Source: DASRQK01 sp040392005
GTDB taxonomy: Bacteria; Bacteroidota; Bacteroidia; Sphingobacteriales; Sphingobacteriaceae
DNA: 64,000 nucleotides
Direction of reading: 5' to 3'
NCBI GenBank assembly: GCA_040392005.1
Contig: JBEBWT010000008.1
Coordinates: 1 to 64,000 of the forward strand
Shown: positions 50,386 through 60,200 of the stretch, piece after piece
Position numbering within the stretch: position 1 is the stretch's first letter
Layout: each line of letters begins with the position of its first letter
Notes under the pieces: model-generated
What the model saw: only the letters and a program-made list of their open reading frames with translations
Database searches by the model: none
Told to the model about the DNA's origin: nothing
Made by a program: the position numbers and the translations under genes

Positions 50386-51999
50386 ATGTTCAGAAATCTG
50401 ATTTTGCTGCTTGCCTTTTTTGGGACCGTTTTTTTGACAGTATTGACAGTAGGGACAGCAGAGGCTGACACAAAAGAAAATGATATAATCGCACCCCCCC
50501 CCAAGCGGGAATTGAGGGGAGTCTGGATAGCCACCGTGGCCAATATTGACTGGCCCTCCCGGTCCGGGCTGCCGATCGCACAGCAAAAATCAGAATTGAT
50601 CAACATTCTGGACAATCATCAACGGGCCGGTATCAATGCCATTTATTTACAGATCCGTCCATCCGCAGACGCTTTCTATGGAAAAGGGGATGAGCCCTGG
50701 AGCCGTTTCCTGACCGGGAAGCAGGGACAATCTCCCAACCCTTACTATGATCCACTGGAGTTTGCCATCGAAGAGGCCCATAAACGGGGGATGGAAATGC
50801 ACCCCTGGTTCAATCCCTATCGGGCGACCTTTGACCTGGTACAGGCGAATGTCAGCCCCGATCATATTACCAGAAAGAAGCCGGAGTGGTTTTTTACCTA
50901 TGGAGGCAAGAAATGGTTCAATCCCGGTATTCCAGAGGTCCGGGAATATATTATCCAGGTGATACTCAATGTAGTCAGGCAATATGATATTGATGGAGTA
51001 CATTTTGATGATTATTTCTATCCCTATCCGGACGGGAACAAGCCGATTCCGGACACGGAAACTTTCCGGAAATATGGTGCCGGATTCAGTACAGTGGCCG
51101 ACTGGAGGCGGAATAACGTCAATCTGCTGGTCCACGCGCTTTCTGACAGTATCCGGGCGACCAAGCAATATATCCGTTTTGGGATCAGCCCCTTCGGGAT
51201 CTGGGATAATGTCAGGGATCATCCCCAGGGTTCAGAGAGCAATGGCTTCAGCGGTTACCGGCAATTGTATGCGGATGCGATCCGCTGGACTTCCGAAGGC
51301 TGGGTGGATTATGTAACTCCGCAATTGTATTTTCCATTCAATTACCGGGCAGCACCCTATGAAAAACTGGTGGACTGGTGGAGCCGGCATACCTATGGGC
51401 GGCATTTGTATATAGGTCATGCCTCTTACCGGGCAGACAATAATACGGAGGGCTGGAAAAATAGGAGCCAGATTCCGGACCAGATCCGCTATCTGAGGGA
51501 CCGCTCCGAGAGCCAGGGCAGTGTATTTTACAGCTCCAAATCCATCGTCGGAAATCTGGCGGGCATCCGGGATTCATTGCAGTACGATCTTTACAAATAC
51601 AAAGCACTGCCTCCGCTTATGTTGTGGCTGGATAGTGTTCCTCCCCAATCTCCTTCCGGGCTGACCGCCATTACGATCAATGATGGAGCGGCCATCAAAC
51701 TGGATTGGCTGGCCCCGGATACCGCTGAAGATGGAGAATTTGCTTATGGGTACGTCGTATACCGGTTCAATGAGGGTGAAAATATCAATCTGGACGATCC
51801 GCGGAATATATTGCATATTTCCTATCAGCCGGATCAATTGTCCTATACGGACAGCCGGATCAGGAAAGAAGCCCGTTATGTGTATGTGGTGACCGCACTG
51901 GACCGTCTCAAAAACGAAAGCCAGCCATCAAACTATCTGGCGGTTGTGATTGATGAACGGCAGCAGGCAGAATTGCTGGGCCGGGAAGAACTCAGGTAA
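50386..51999 (+). CDS. GHL10/DUF187-family glycoside hydrolase-like secreted protein
   Basis: About 537 residues from ATG 50386, chosen because it begins a good signal peptide (MFRNLILLLAFFGTVFLTVL); the frame is open to ATG 50314. The GHL10 domain opens with RELRGVWIATVANIDWPS, then GINAIYLQIRPSADAFY, KRGMEMHPWFNPYRA and DGVHFDDYFYPYPD, followed by FGISPFGIWDN; the conserved acidic residues in HFDDYF sit where the active site is expected. A fibronectin-like module (about 405-520) with SGLTAITINDGAAIKLDW follows. Members are linked to envelope glycan processing, including peptidoglycan-related activity in DigH-like proteins; the substrate here is not proven. Confidence 0.85.
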   Translation: MFRNLILLLAFFGTVFLTVLTVGTAEADTKENDIIAPPPKRELRGVWIATVANIDWPSRSGLPIAQQKSELINILDNHQRAGINAIYLQIRPSADAFYGKGDEPWSRFLTGKQGQSPNPYYDPLEFAIEEAHKRGMEMHPWFNPYRATFDLVQANVSPDHITRKKPEWFFTYGGKKWFNPGIPEVREYIIQVILNVVRQYDIDGVHFDDYFYPYPDGNKPIPDTETFRKYGAGFSTVADWRRNNVNLLVHALSDSIRATKQYIRFGISPFGIWDNVRDHPQGSESNGFSGYRQLYADAIRWTSEGWVDYVTPQLYFPFNYRAAPYEKLVDWWSRHTYGRHLYIGHASYRADNNTEGWKNRSQIPDQIRYLRDRSESQGSVFYSSKSIVGNLAGIRDSLQYDLYKYKALPPLMLWLDSVPPQSPSGLTAITINDGAAIKLDWLAPDTAEDGEFAYGYVVYRFNEGENINLDDPRNILHISYQPDQLSYTDSRIRKEARYVYVVTALDRLKNESQPSNYLAVVIDERQQAELLGREELR

Positions 52000-52063
52000 T
52001 TCGTTTGGCTCGAAATTTGTCGGATTTGTGAAAAATTGTACAGTTATAAAAAAAATCATTGCT

Positions 52064-52666
52064 ATGAAAAACATAAAAAAACTGAGTTTGGTATTTGTTT
52101 TTGTATTCTTTGCCGTCATTGGTGCGCAGGCACAGGGCATGTTCCAGTTTGGTATCAAGGGTGCATTTAATTATTCAAAATTGAAGTCTGAGGACAACAG
52201 ATGGTTATCTTCCGACAACAAAACGGGCTATCAGCTGGGTATCTGGACCCGCATCGGGGGAGTAATCCATGTGCAGCCGGAATTATACCTGACCGGCAAG
52301 ACCTCTGAAGCCAGTTTTGTGGTCAATGCCAATGATGTAAAGGCCGATGTCAATTTTACCTCCCTCGATTTGCCGATATTACTGGGTTCCAGAGTGGGAT
52401 TGGGCCCGGTAGGACTGCGCTTTCAGGCCGGCCCGCTGGTCTCTTTTGTTGTGGATAAAAAAGTGGGGGATGCGCTGGAGCAGGTGATTGATATCAATGA
52501 ATATAAGAACAATACTGTCGCATTAGTAGGCGGAGTCGGGCTGGATGTTGGTAAATTCAGGGCAGATGTCCGCTATGAACATGCGATGAGCAGCCTGACC
52601 AAGGATAATAGTCCGGAACAGAAAATCAATGTCTGGACGGTTGGGGTTGGTCTGCGTTTGTTCTAA
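52064..52666 (+). CDS. PorT-like outer-membrane beta-barrel protein
   Basis: 200 residues from ATG 52064, which begins a clear signal peptide (MKNIKKLSLVFVFVFFAVIG, cleavage after QAQ near 25); the frame extends to 51950 inside the previous gene and is rejected. Barrel strands include MFQFGIKGAFNYSKLKS, VHVQPELY-type strands, NFTSLDLPILLGSRV and KINVWTVGVGLRLF at the C-terminus ending in Phe. It belongs to the same large family as the protein at 44359. Role unknown; it lies 187 bases before the sdh operon. Confidence 0.82.
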   Translation: MKNIKKLSLVFVFVFFAVIGAQAQGMFQFGIKGAFNYSKLKSEDNRWLSSDNKTGYQLGIWTRIGGVIHVQPELYLTGKTSEASFVVNANDVKADVNFTSLDLPILLGSRVGLGPVGLRFQAGPLVSFVVDKKVGDALEQVIDINEYKNNTVALVGGVGLDVGKFRADVRYEHAMSSLTKDNSPEQKINVWTVGVGLRLF

Positions 52667-52797
52667 TTCATTCCGAATATTTGAAAAGGTTGCCACAAGT
52701 CTGCCCGATACAGGCACCTTTATTGACCCAAACAGCTTAGAATAATTCTAAATTGTTTATTTTTCACCTTTGTTTTTTACTATATAGAATCAATTGG

Positions 52798-52805
52798 TAG
52801 ATTTG
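52798..52805 (+). promoter_or_regulatory. Predicted -7 box of the sdhCAB operon
   Basis: TAGATTTG matches the consensus, 48 bases before the sdhC ATG. The nearest TTTG is 25 bases upstream, as also at sucD. Confidence 0.45.
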
Positions 52806-52853
52806 CTTACCAAAATTAAGTAAATCATCAACATAGATTAATCAATATAGATA

Positions 52854-53627
52854 ATGAGCAAAGGTAAACATCTGTTGTCTTCCACAGTAGGGAAGAAACT
52901 GATCATGAGTCTGACCGGTTTATTCTTGTGCATGTTTTTGATTGTGCACCTGATCGGCAACCTCCAGTTATTTTATAGTGATAGTGGGAAGGCTTTCAAT
53001 GATTATGCCTATACCATGACCCATTTTACACCTATCAAGGTGGTTTCCTATCTGTTGTACAGTTCGATCATCATCCATGCCGTTTATGCCCTGATCCTGA
53101 CTCTGCGCAACAAAAAAGCCCGCCCGATCGGTTATGCATCCTACAATGGCGCGGCCAACAGTGCCTGGAATTCCAGAAATATGGGCTTGCTGGGGACGGT
53201 ATTGCTGGTCTTTATCGTGACCCACATGAACCATTTCTGGTGGAAATACCATAATGACCAGGTCCCTTACATCGAGTACCGGACCGACCTGATGACCAAT
53301 GAAACCACCGTTACCGAACTGGCGGCAGTAGAATTCAACGATTATGTAAAATACATTGACAATGGAGTGGAGATTACCAAAGCGCGTGATCTTTACAAAC
53401 AAGTGGATTTTACTTTTCAGGAATGGTACTGGGTGGCCCTGTATGTGATCGCCATGATCGCTATGGGCTTCCACCTGATCCACGGATTCAAAAGCGCATT
53501 TCAGTCCCTGGGATTTTCACATAAAAAATATGCGCCGGTAATCAAATTTATCGGTGTCTGGATATTTGGGGTGCTGATACCGGCCGGATTTGCGGCAATG
53601 CCACTCTTTTTCTTTTTTCTAAAATAA
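52854..53627 (+). CDS. sdhC: Succinate dehydrogenase/fumarate reductase cytochrome b subunit
   Basis: A 257-residue membrane subunit with five helices, of the single-polypeptide di-heme type (SQR type B) usual in Bacteroidota. Heme-ligand-type histidines lie in helices: FLIVHLIGNLQLFY near 25, SIIIHAVYALILT near 77, VFIVTHMNHFWWKYH near 121 and GFHLIHGFKSAFQSLG near 206. It anchors SdhAB and passes electrons to menaquinone. First gene of sdhCAB, 10 bases before sdhA. Confidence 0.93.
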   Translation: MSKGKHLLSSTVGKKLIMSLTGLFLCMFLIVHLIGNLQLFYSDSGKAFNDYAYTMTHFTPIKVVSYLLYSSIIIHAVYALILTLRNKKARPIGYASYNGAANSAWNSRNMGLLGTVLLVFIVTHMNHFWWKYHNDQVPYIEYRTDLMTNETTVTELAAVEFNDYVKYIDNGVEITKARDLYKQVDFTFQEWYWVALYVIAMIAMGFHLIHGFKSAFQSLGFSHKKYAPVIKFIGVWIFGVLIPAGFAAMPLFFFFLK

Positions 53628-53637
53628 TAAAACAGTT

Positions 53638-55569
53638 ATGTTAGATTCAAAAGTACCTGAAGGTCCATTGGCCGAAAAATGGTCAAAGCATAAATTTAAC
53701 CTCAAGTTGGTCAATCCGGCCAATAAACGTAAATATACTATTATTGTAGTGGGTACCGGATTGGCCGGGGCCTCGGCTGCCGCTTCCCTCGGTGAGCTGG
53801 GCTATAATGTAAAGGCATTCTGCTATCAGGACAGCCCCCGCAGGGCACACTCGATCGCAGCCCAGGGCGGGATCAATGCCGCCAAGAATTACCAGAATGA
53901 CGGTGACAGTGTGTATCGTCTGTTTTATGACACCATCAAAGGTGGGGATTACCGGGCGAGGGAAGCCAATGTTTACCGCCTGGCCGAAGTATCAGTCAAT
54001 ATCATTGACCAGTGTGTGGCGCAGGGAGTGCCCTTTGCAAGGGAATACGGTGGCCTGCTGGACAACCGCTCTTTCGGAGGTGCACAGGTGTCCCGTACCT
54101 TTTATGCCAGGGGACAGACCGGTCAGCAATTGCTGCTGGGAGCGTACTCCGCATTGAATCGGCAGATCCATGCCGGCAAGGTGGAAATGTTCAACCGGCA
54201 CGAGATGCTGGATGTGGTGACCATTGATGGTCATGCCCGCGGGATCGTCACCCGCAATATGGTGACAGGTGAGATCGAATCCCATGCCGGACACGCCGTG
54301 CTGCTTTGTACCGGAGGGTACGGAAACGTATTTTTCCTCTCGACCAATGCGATGGGCTGTAACGTGACGGCTGCCTGGCGGGCGCACAAAAGGGGTGCTT
54401 TCTTTGGCAATCCCTGCTACACGCAGATCCACCCGACCTGTATTCCGGTGACCGGTGACCATCAGTCCAAACTGACACTGATGTCGGAATCCCTGCGGAA
54501 TGACGGAAGGGTGTGGGTTCCGAAAACTGTGGAACTGGCACAAAAACTACGCCGTGGCGAAATTAAAGTGTCCGATATCAAAGAAGAGGACCGGGATTAT
54601 TACCTGGAACGCAAGTATCCATCTTTTGGTAACCTGGTACCACGCGATGTAGCCTCGCGGAATGCAAAGGAAGTGGTGGATGAAGGCCGTGGTGTGGGTG
54701 CTTCGGGTGTGGCCGTCTATCTGGATTTCGAAGATGCGATCAATCGCCTCGGTGAAGATGCGGTCAGGGCCAAATATGGCAACCTGTTTGATATGTACTA
54801 TCAGATTACCGACGAAAACCCTTACAAACAACCGATGCGAATCTATCCGGCCGTCCATTATACAATGGGCGGACTGTGGGTGGACTACAATCTGATGACG
54901 ACCGTGCCTGGTCTGTATGCACTGGGTGAATGTAATTTCTCGGATCACGGGGCCAACCGGCTGGGGGCATCTGCCCTGATGCAGGGTCTGGCCGATGGTT
55001 ATTTCGTGATCCCTTATACAGTGGGTGATTATCTGGCAGGACTTGGTTTCGATCCGGTGAACAAAAACCATCCGAACTTTGAGAAAACCCGCCAGGAAGT
55101 AGAGAGCCGGATCAACCGCCTTTTGTCCCTGAAAGGCAACAAAACAGTCGATGATATCCACAAAAAACTGGGGCATATCATGTGGGAATACTGTGGAATG
55201 GCCCGGAATGAGGAGGGACTGAAAAAAGCAAAGGAATTGATCCGCGAATTGAGAGAAGAATTCTGGACGTATGCGAAGGTATTGGGTGAAAATGAGGAAA
55301 TGAACCAATCCCTCGAAAAAGCAGGCCGGGTGGCAGACTTTCTGGAGCTGGGCGAATTGATGGTGGACGATGCACTGAACCGGGAGGAATCCTGCGGTGG
55401 ACACTTCCGGATCGAAAGCCAGACCGAAGAAGGGGAGGCCAAACGGGACGACGACAGATTCACCTATGTATCCGCATGGGAATTCAAAGGAGATCAGCAG
55501 GATGAAGTCCTGCATAAAGAAGAGCTGGTATTTGAAAATGTCAAATTGACCCAGCGCAGTTATAAATAA
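53638..55569 (+). CDS. sdhA: Succinate dehydrogenase flavoprotein subunit
   Basis: A 643-residue FAD subunit. The dinucleotide-binding loop VVGTGLAGASAAASLGELG is near residue 36, HSIAAQGGINAAKNYQND near 73, the active-site region CYTQIHPTCIPVTGD near 260, and MGGLWVDYNLMTTVPGLYA near 413 with GECNFSDHGANRLGASAL after it. It oxidises succinate to fumarate. Long form typical of type-B enzymes. Central gene of sdhCAB. Confidence 0.95.
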   Translation: MLDSKVPEGPLAEKWSKHKFNLKLVNPANKRKYTIIVVGTGLAGASAAASLGELGYNVKAFCYQDSPRRAHSIAAQGGINAAKNYQNDGDSVYRLFYDTIKGGDYRAREANVYRLAEVSVNIIDQCVAQGVPFAREYGGLLDNRSFGGAQVSRTFYARGQTGQQLLLGAYSALNRQIHAGKVEMFNRHEMLDVVTIDGHARGIVTRNMVTGEIESHAGHAVLLCTGGYGNVFFLSTNAMGCNVTAAWRAHKRGAFFGNPCYTQIHPTCIPVTGDHQSKLTLMSESLRNDGRVWVPKTVELAQKLRRGEIKVSDIKEEDRDYYLERKYPSFGNLVPRDVASRNAKEVVDEGRGVGASGVAVYLDFEDAINRLGEDAVRAKYGNLFDMYYQITDENPYKQPMRIYPAVHYTMGGLWVDYNLMTTVPGLYALGECNFSDHGANRLGASALMQGLADGYFVIPYTVGDYLAGLGFDPVNKNHPNFEKTRQEVESRINRLLSLKGNKTVDDIHKKLGHIMWEYCGMARNEEGLKKAKELIRELREEFWTYAKVLGENEEMNQSLEKAGRVADFLELGELMVDDALNREESCGGHFRIESQTEEGEAKRDDDRFTYVSAWEFKGDQQDEVLHKEELVFENVKLTQRSYK

Positions 55570-55599
55570 CAGGATATTCAGGTTAAAATCATAAATAAG

Positions 55600-56370
55600 A
55601 TGAGTGGTAACATGAACCTGACGCTGAAAGTCTGGCGCCAGAAAAACACAGATACAAGAGGCAGATTTGTCACCTATCAGGCAAATAACATCTCACAGGA
55701 TATGTCATTCCTGGAAATGCTGGATGTGGTCAATGAAGAATTGGTCAGAAAGAATGAAGACCCAATTCATTTTGATCATGATTGCCGCGAGGGGATTTGC
55801 GGGATGTGCTCACTGCATATCAATGGCCGTCCGCACGGACCCAATCAGGGGACGACTACCTGCCAACTGCATATGCGCAGCTTTCATGACGGGCAGACCA
55901 TTGTGATCGAGCCGTGGAGAGCATCCGCTTTCCCGGTCATCAAGGATCTGGCGGTTGATCGCTCGGCCTTTGAGCGGATTCAGCAGGCCGGAGGCTTTGT
56001 CAATGTCAATACCGGTGGGGTACCCGATGCCAATGTGATCCCTATCCCCAAAGTGGTAGCGGACGAGGCTTTTGAATCGGCCACCTGTATCGGTTGCGGA
56101 GCCTGTGTAGCAGCCTGTAAGAATGCTTCTGCCATGTTGTTCGTTTCGGCCAAAGTCTCCCAGTTTGCATTATTGCCACAGGGACAGACTGAACGTTACA
56201 GCCGTGCCCAGGCAATGGTAGCACAGATGGATGCCGAAGGTTTTGGCAGTTGTACCAATACCGGTGCCTGTGAGGCTGAGTGCCCGGTGGGGATCAAACT
56301 CACTAATATTGCCCGGCTGAACCGGGAATACCTGAACGCAAAGGTATTCCAACAGGAAGACGCCCATTAA
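55600..56370 (+). CDS. sdhB: Succinate dehydrogenase iron-sulfur subunit
   Basis: A 256-residue subunit with all three cluster motifs: 2Fe-2S in CREGICGMCSLHINGRP near residue 63 with a fourth Cys in TTTCQLHM; 4Fe-4S in CIGCGACVAACKN near 164; and the last cluster in CTNTGACEAECPVG near 223. It links FAD in SdhA with menaquinone at SdhC. Last gene of the operon. An alternative start is at the second Met (MNLTLKVW). Confidence 0.95.
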   Translation: MSGNMNLTLKVWRQKNTDTRGRFVTYQANNISQDMSFLEMLDVVNEELVRKNEDPIHFDHDCREGICGMCSLHINGRPHGPNQGTTTCQLHMRSFHDGQTIVIEPWRASAFPVIKDLAVDRSAFERIQQAGGFVNVNTGGVPDANVIPIPKVVADEAFESATCIGCGACVAACKNASAMLFVSAKVSQFALLPQGQTERYSRAQAMVAQMDAEGFGSCTNTGACEAECPVGIKLTNIARLNREYLNAKVFQQEDAH

Positions 56371-56400
56371 AATTTAGCTGCAAATTTAACTGCAAGACCT

Positions 56401-57168
56401 ATGAAATTTGCCAAATCTCTACTGCTAATGGTGATGATACTCACCATTATTGGCCCAAAAGTACAGGCACAGCAGCATGATTACGACAAAAACGTCCTCA
56501 AGCTGCATCTCAGCCCCATGGTACTCAACAATTATGGGCTTCAATACGAGCGGATGCTCAGCAAAAAAATTTCAGTAGCAGTTTCAGGACGGTTTATGCC
56601 CCAGGGACCAGTACCTTTTCTGGATAAACTGGAGTCCATTATTGATGACCCTGCCACTTTCAGTGATTTACAATCCCTGCAAATGGGCGGGACGGCCGTG
56701 ACCCCGGAGATCCGGTTTTATCTGGGCAGGCATGATGGCCCGAGGGGTTTTTATATTGCGCCCTATACGTCGTTCAGCAGATACAATCTCCGGCTGGATG
56801 ATTTCCTCCTGACGATTACGGATGAAGATACACAAACCGAACTGCGCAAGGAAATGGATTTACAGGGAAGCATCAAAGGCTTCACCGGTGGTCTGATGCT
56901 TGGTGCCCAATGGCGTTTTGGTAAATCGGTTTACCTGGACTGGTGGTTCCTCGGGGCCTCATACGGTTCCGCAAAGGGCAATCTGGATGCGACGGTGCCG
57001 GAAACACTGTCCCAGGAGTGGCAGGATGAACTGAGAGACCGGATCGAAGGCCTGAGCGTACCCATGGTAAAGTTTGAACCCACAGTGCATGCACATGGTG
57101 TCAATTCCAGGATCAGTGGTCCCTGGGCCGGCATCAAAAGCGGTCTGTCCCTCGGTATCAAATTTTAG
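56401..57168 (+). CDS. DUF3575-like outer-membrane protein
   Basis: A 255-residue protein with a signal peptide (MKFAKSLLLMVMILTIIG, cleavage after VQAQ near 24). The mature part looks like an 8-strand barrel of the DUF3575 type: LKLHLSPMVLNNYGLQYERM, then KKISVAVSGRFMP, TPEIRFYLGRHD, RGFYIAPYTSFSRYN and GGLMLGAQWRFGKSVYLDWW; it ends SGLSLGIKF. It follows sdhB by 30 bases, but no functional link to respiration is known. Confidence 0.72.
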   Translation: MKFAKSLLLMVMILTIIGPKVQAQQHDYDKNVLKLHLSPMVLNNYGLQYERMLSKKISVAVSGRFMPQGPVPFLDKLESIIDDPATFSDLQSLQMGGTAVTPEIRFYLGRHDGPRGFYIAPYTSFSRYNLRLDDFLLTITDEDTQTELRKEMDLQGSIKGFTGGLMLGAQWRFGKSVYLDWWFLGASYGSAKGNLDATVPETLSQEWQDELRDRIEGLSVPMVKFEPTVHAHGVNSRISGPWAGIKSGLSLGIKF

Positions 57169-57205
57169 GTCGTTTTATTAGCTTTTTGTATCTTGCAAAA
57201 GCTAA

Positions 57206-60200
57206 TTGAATGTCAGATTGAGTACTGTTGTCAAAATAAGGTTGTTACTGGTCTTATTGACCGTTTGTTTTTTTGTAACGGCAGTTACGGTCCGGTTTAC
57301 CTATGACCGGAATGAAATCCTGCAGCGGGAAGCCCGCAAACTCGAACAAAATCTACGCCACAAAGAGGAAGTGATCGCTGCCTTCGTTGCGGATGCGCAA
57401 TGGATGGAAAAACTCCGTTCCACCTCATCAACTGACCGGAAGTATGCAGAGCAAATCATTGCTTATCTGACCGATAGACACCATATTCTGGTCTATACCT
57501 ATACGGGCAATGACTTGCAATTCTGGTCTTCGGAAAAGCTGATGCCCGAAGATTTCCGGGGACCCAGTCAACCTTCCCTTACGCTGCGGCTGGACAATGG
57601 CTGGTATCATGCCATTCAACATAAAGAGGCTGATTTTTCAGCCGTGTTTTATATTCCCATCAAAGCCGAATACCAGCGAACAAACGAATATCTCAGGAAT
57701 CGGTTTTCGGAAGATCTTATTGGTACCAATCATCTGGATATTGCCGATTATAGTGACCGGTTGGTTTATAATATCCGGAATCAGGCGGGCCAGTTTCTTT
57801 TTGCGGTCAAACTGAATGCGAACCAGTTTGATAACTTTTATTCGGATCTGGAATTGTGGATGTGGTTTCTGGGAGGGTTGTCCACCTTATTGCTGGTCCA
57901 TCTGTTTTGTATGGTCCTGGCAAATATGGGACATGGCTGGCTTTCTGTTGTGTTGTTTGGAGCAATCCTGAGCGGTCTTCGGCTGGCAGAATTAACGTTC
58001 AACTCGAATACCTCCAGCTTTAGTATCGGGATTTTTAATCCCCAGTATTATGCTTCCAGTGCATTGTTTCCCAATTTGGGTGGGTTTTTTATCAACATTG
58101 CCTTGTTCACCTGGTTTCTTGGATTCATATTTATCATCCGGCAAAAGCTGAAAATCCACCAGATTTTCAAGAATATATATGGTGCGGTTGCCTTGCTGTC
58201 GCTGATCGCGATCTGTTTGTTTGCAATTGCCCATTTTCTGAGCAATACATTTCATGACCTGGTCAATCATTCGATCATCAATTTTGATGTCACAGATATT
58301 CTCAACCTGGACCTGTATAGTTGGGTAGGGATATTCGCACTCTGTCTGGGAATGCTGGGCATGCTGTTTGCCATTGCGGTAGCTTCCTATCTTGGGAAAT
58401 TGACACAACTGCCGGCCCGGAAATTTTATGGATTGCAGGCAGGTATATTTTTGCTGATTCTCGGTATTATGCAGTTGTTGGGAAAACCGGATATTTATTT
58501 TCTGTTGCTTTCCGGGTTGATATTCCTGATTTCCTGGTTTTCCCGTTCGGGCAAGCGTTTTACTTTTGCCTTTGGCATCTGGGTCCTGTTGCTGATCGCA
58601 ACGATTGCATCATTGAAGCAGAGTGAATTCCAGCGTCAGAAGAGGGAAGAGACCCAGAAACTGGCTATTTTGAAGCTGGAGGATGTGGATGATGCCAATG
58701 CGCTTGCCTTATTTATAGATCTTGAAAAAGAGATCCTTGCGGACTCTGCGATCAGGGATTATTTCAGACAACCCGATCCGCAATCAAGGGATCAGGTCAA
58801 TGAGCATCTGAAAACCGTTTATTTCAGTGGTTACCTTTCCAAATACGAGTTTACGGCTGATTTGTACAATGCCCAATTGTTGCCGATCGGGTCCAGTCCC
58901 AGGGACAAACTGTCTATTTACAGGGACAGGGTCATTTCCGGAGCGATCAAGGTTTCTGAAAATTTTTACAGGAGCAACAGCAGTTTTGGCAACTTTGAAT
59001 ATTTTGCGTTGTTTCCGATTGCTGTGGGGGACGATTTTCTGGGGATTCTGCTGCTCGATATGCAGAACCGATCATTCAGCCAGTATGTATCCTATCCGGG
59101 GGTACTGGCAGACAGCCGCCTCAATCTGCGCCAGACCGAAGGGATCGCCACGTATGCTTTTGCCTTTTACCGCTCCGGTCAATTGATCAATCAAACCGGA
59201 AAATACGTGTATCCTGTAAGTGACAGCGTATATTTTCCGCTGGGAATCCGGGAGTTTAAAAAAGTGGGCAGGGATCATGGATTCTCCCACATGGCCTATA
59301 AACCCAATCAGCGTACGACGATCGTTCTGAGTAAACCCCAGCATGGAGTATGGATGCAATTTGCCGCACTTTCTTTCTTTTTTCTGGTATTTCTGGTATT
59401 TTTCATTGTGGTTTCATTTCTGACCTGGCTGATTACTACCCTCAATGAAAACAATTTCAGTTTCAGGAATCTCCGGTGGAATTTTTCCCTGCTTTCAAAC
59501 AGAACCCTGTACAGCACCCGGATTCAGTTGTTTATTGTTGCTGCGGTTGTTTTTACCTTGATTATAGCGGGCCTGATCACTTATTGGAGTGTCAGCAGCC
59601 AGTTTGTGGAACAGCAGGAAAGCACGATTTCGAAGAATGCCTGGGAGATCGCCAAAGGGCTGGAATCCCAGATTTTGAGAAATGATGTTGTGATCGGACA
59701 GGAAGATATTGAAAAGTTCCGTGTCATTGCCGAGTCCAATGCACTGGATCTGAATCTCTATAACACGGATGGTCAGTTGATTTATACAACCCAGCCACGC
59801 ATTTATGATCTGAAATTGATCTCTGATTATATCAATCCGCGGGCGTTGGATCATCTGGGATATTATGCCCGGTCCCAATATGTACAGGGAGAAAATATCG
59901 GGTCACTTAACTATATTACAGCCTATACCAGTATCCGGAACGCATCCTATGAACCGATGGCTTTTTTGAGCCTGCCCAATTATATGAGCCAGCAGGAATT
60001 TGATAAAAACATCGGAAGCTTGCTCAATACCCTGATCAATATCTATGCACTGGTCATTCTGGTGCTGGGATTATTTGCCGTTTTCGTTGCAAACAAAATC
60101 ACTGCGCCCCTGCTGCTGGTCCAGCGGAGTCTGGCAAAGACGAAGATCGGCAAGCAGAATGAACCTATTTTCTGGAGGCGAAACGATGAAATCGGCAGCC

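Noticed and set aside
51950..52063. Upstream start for the barrel gene at 52064
   Set aside because: It would overlap the end of the GHL10 gene and put 38 residues before an obvious signal peptide.
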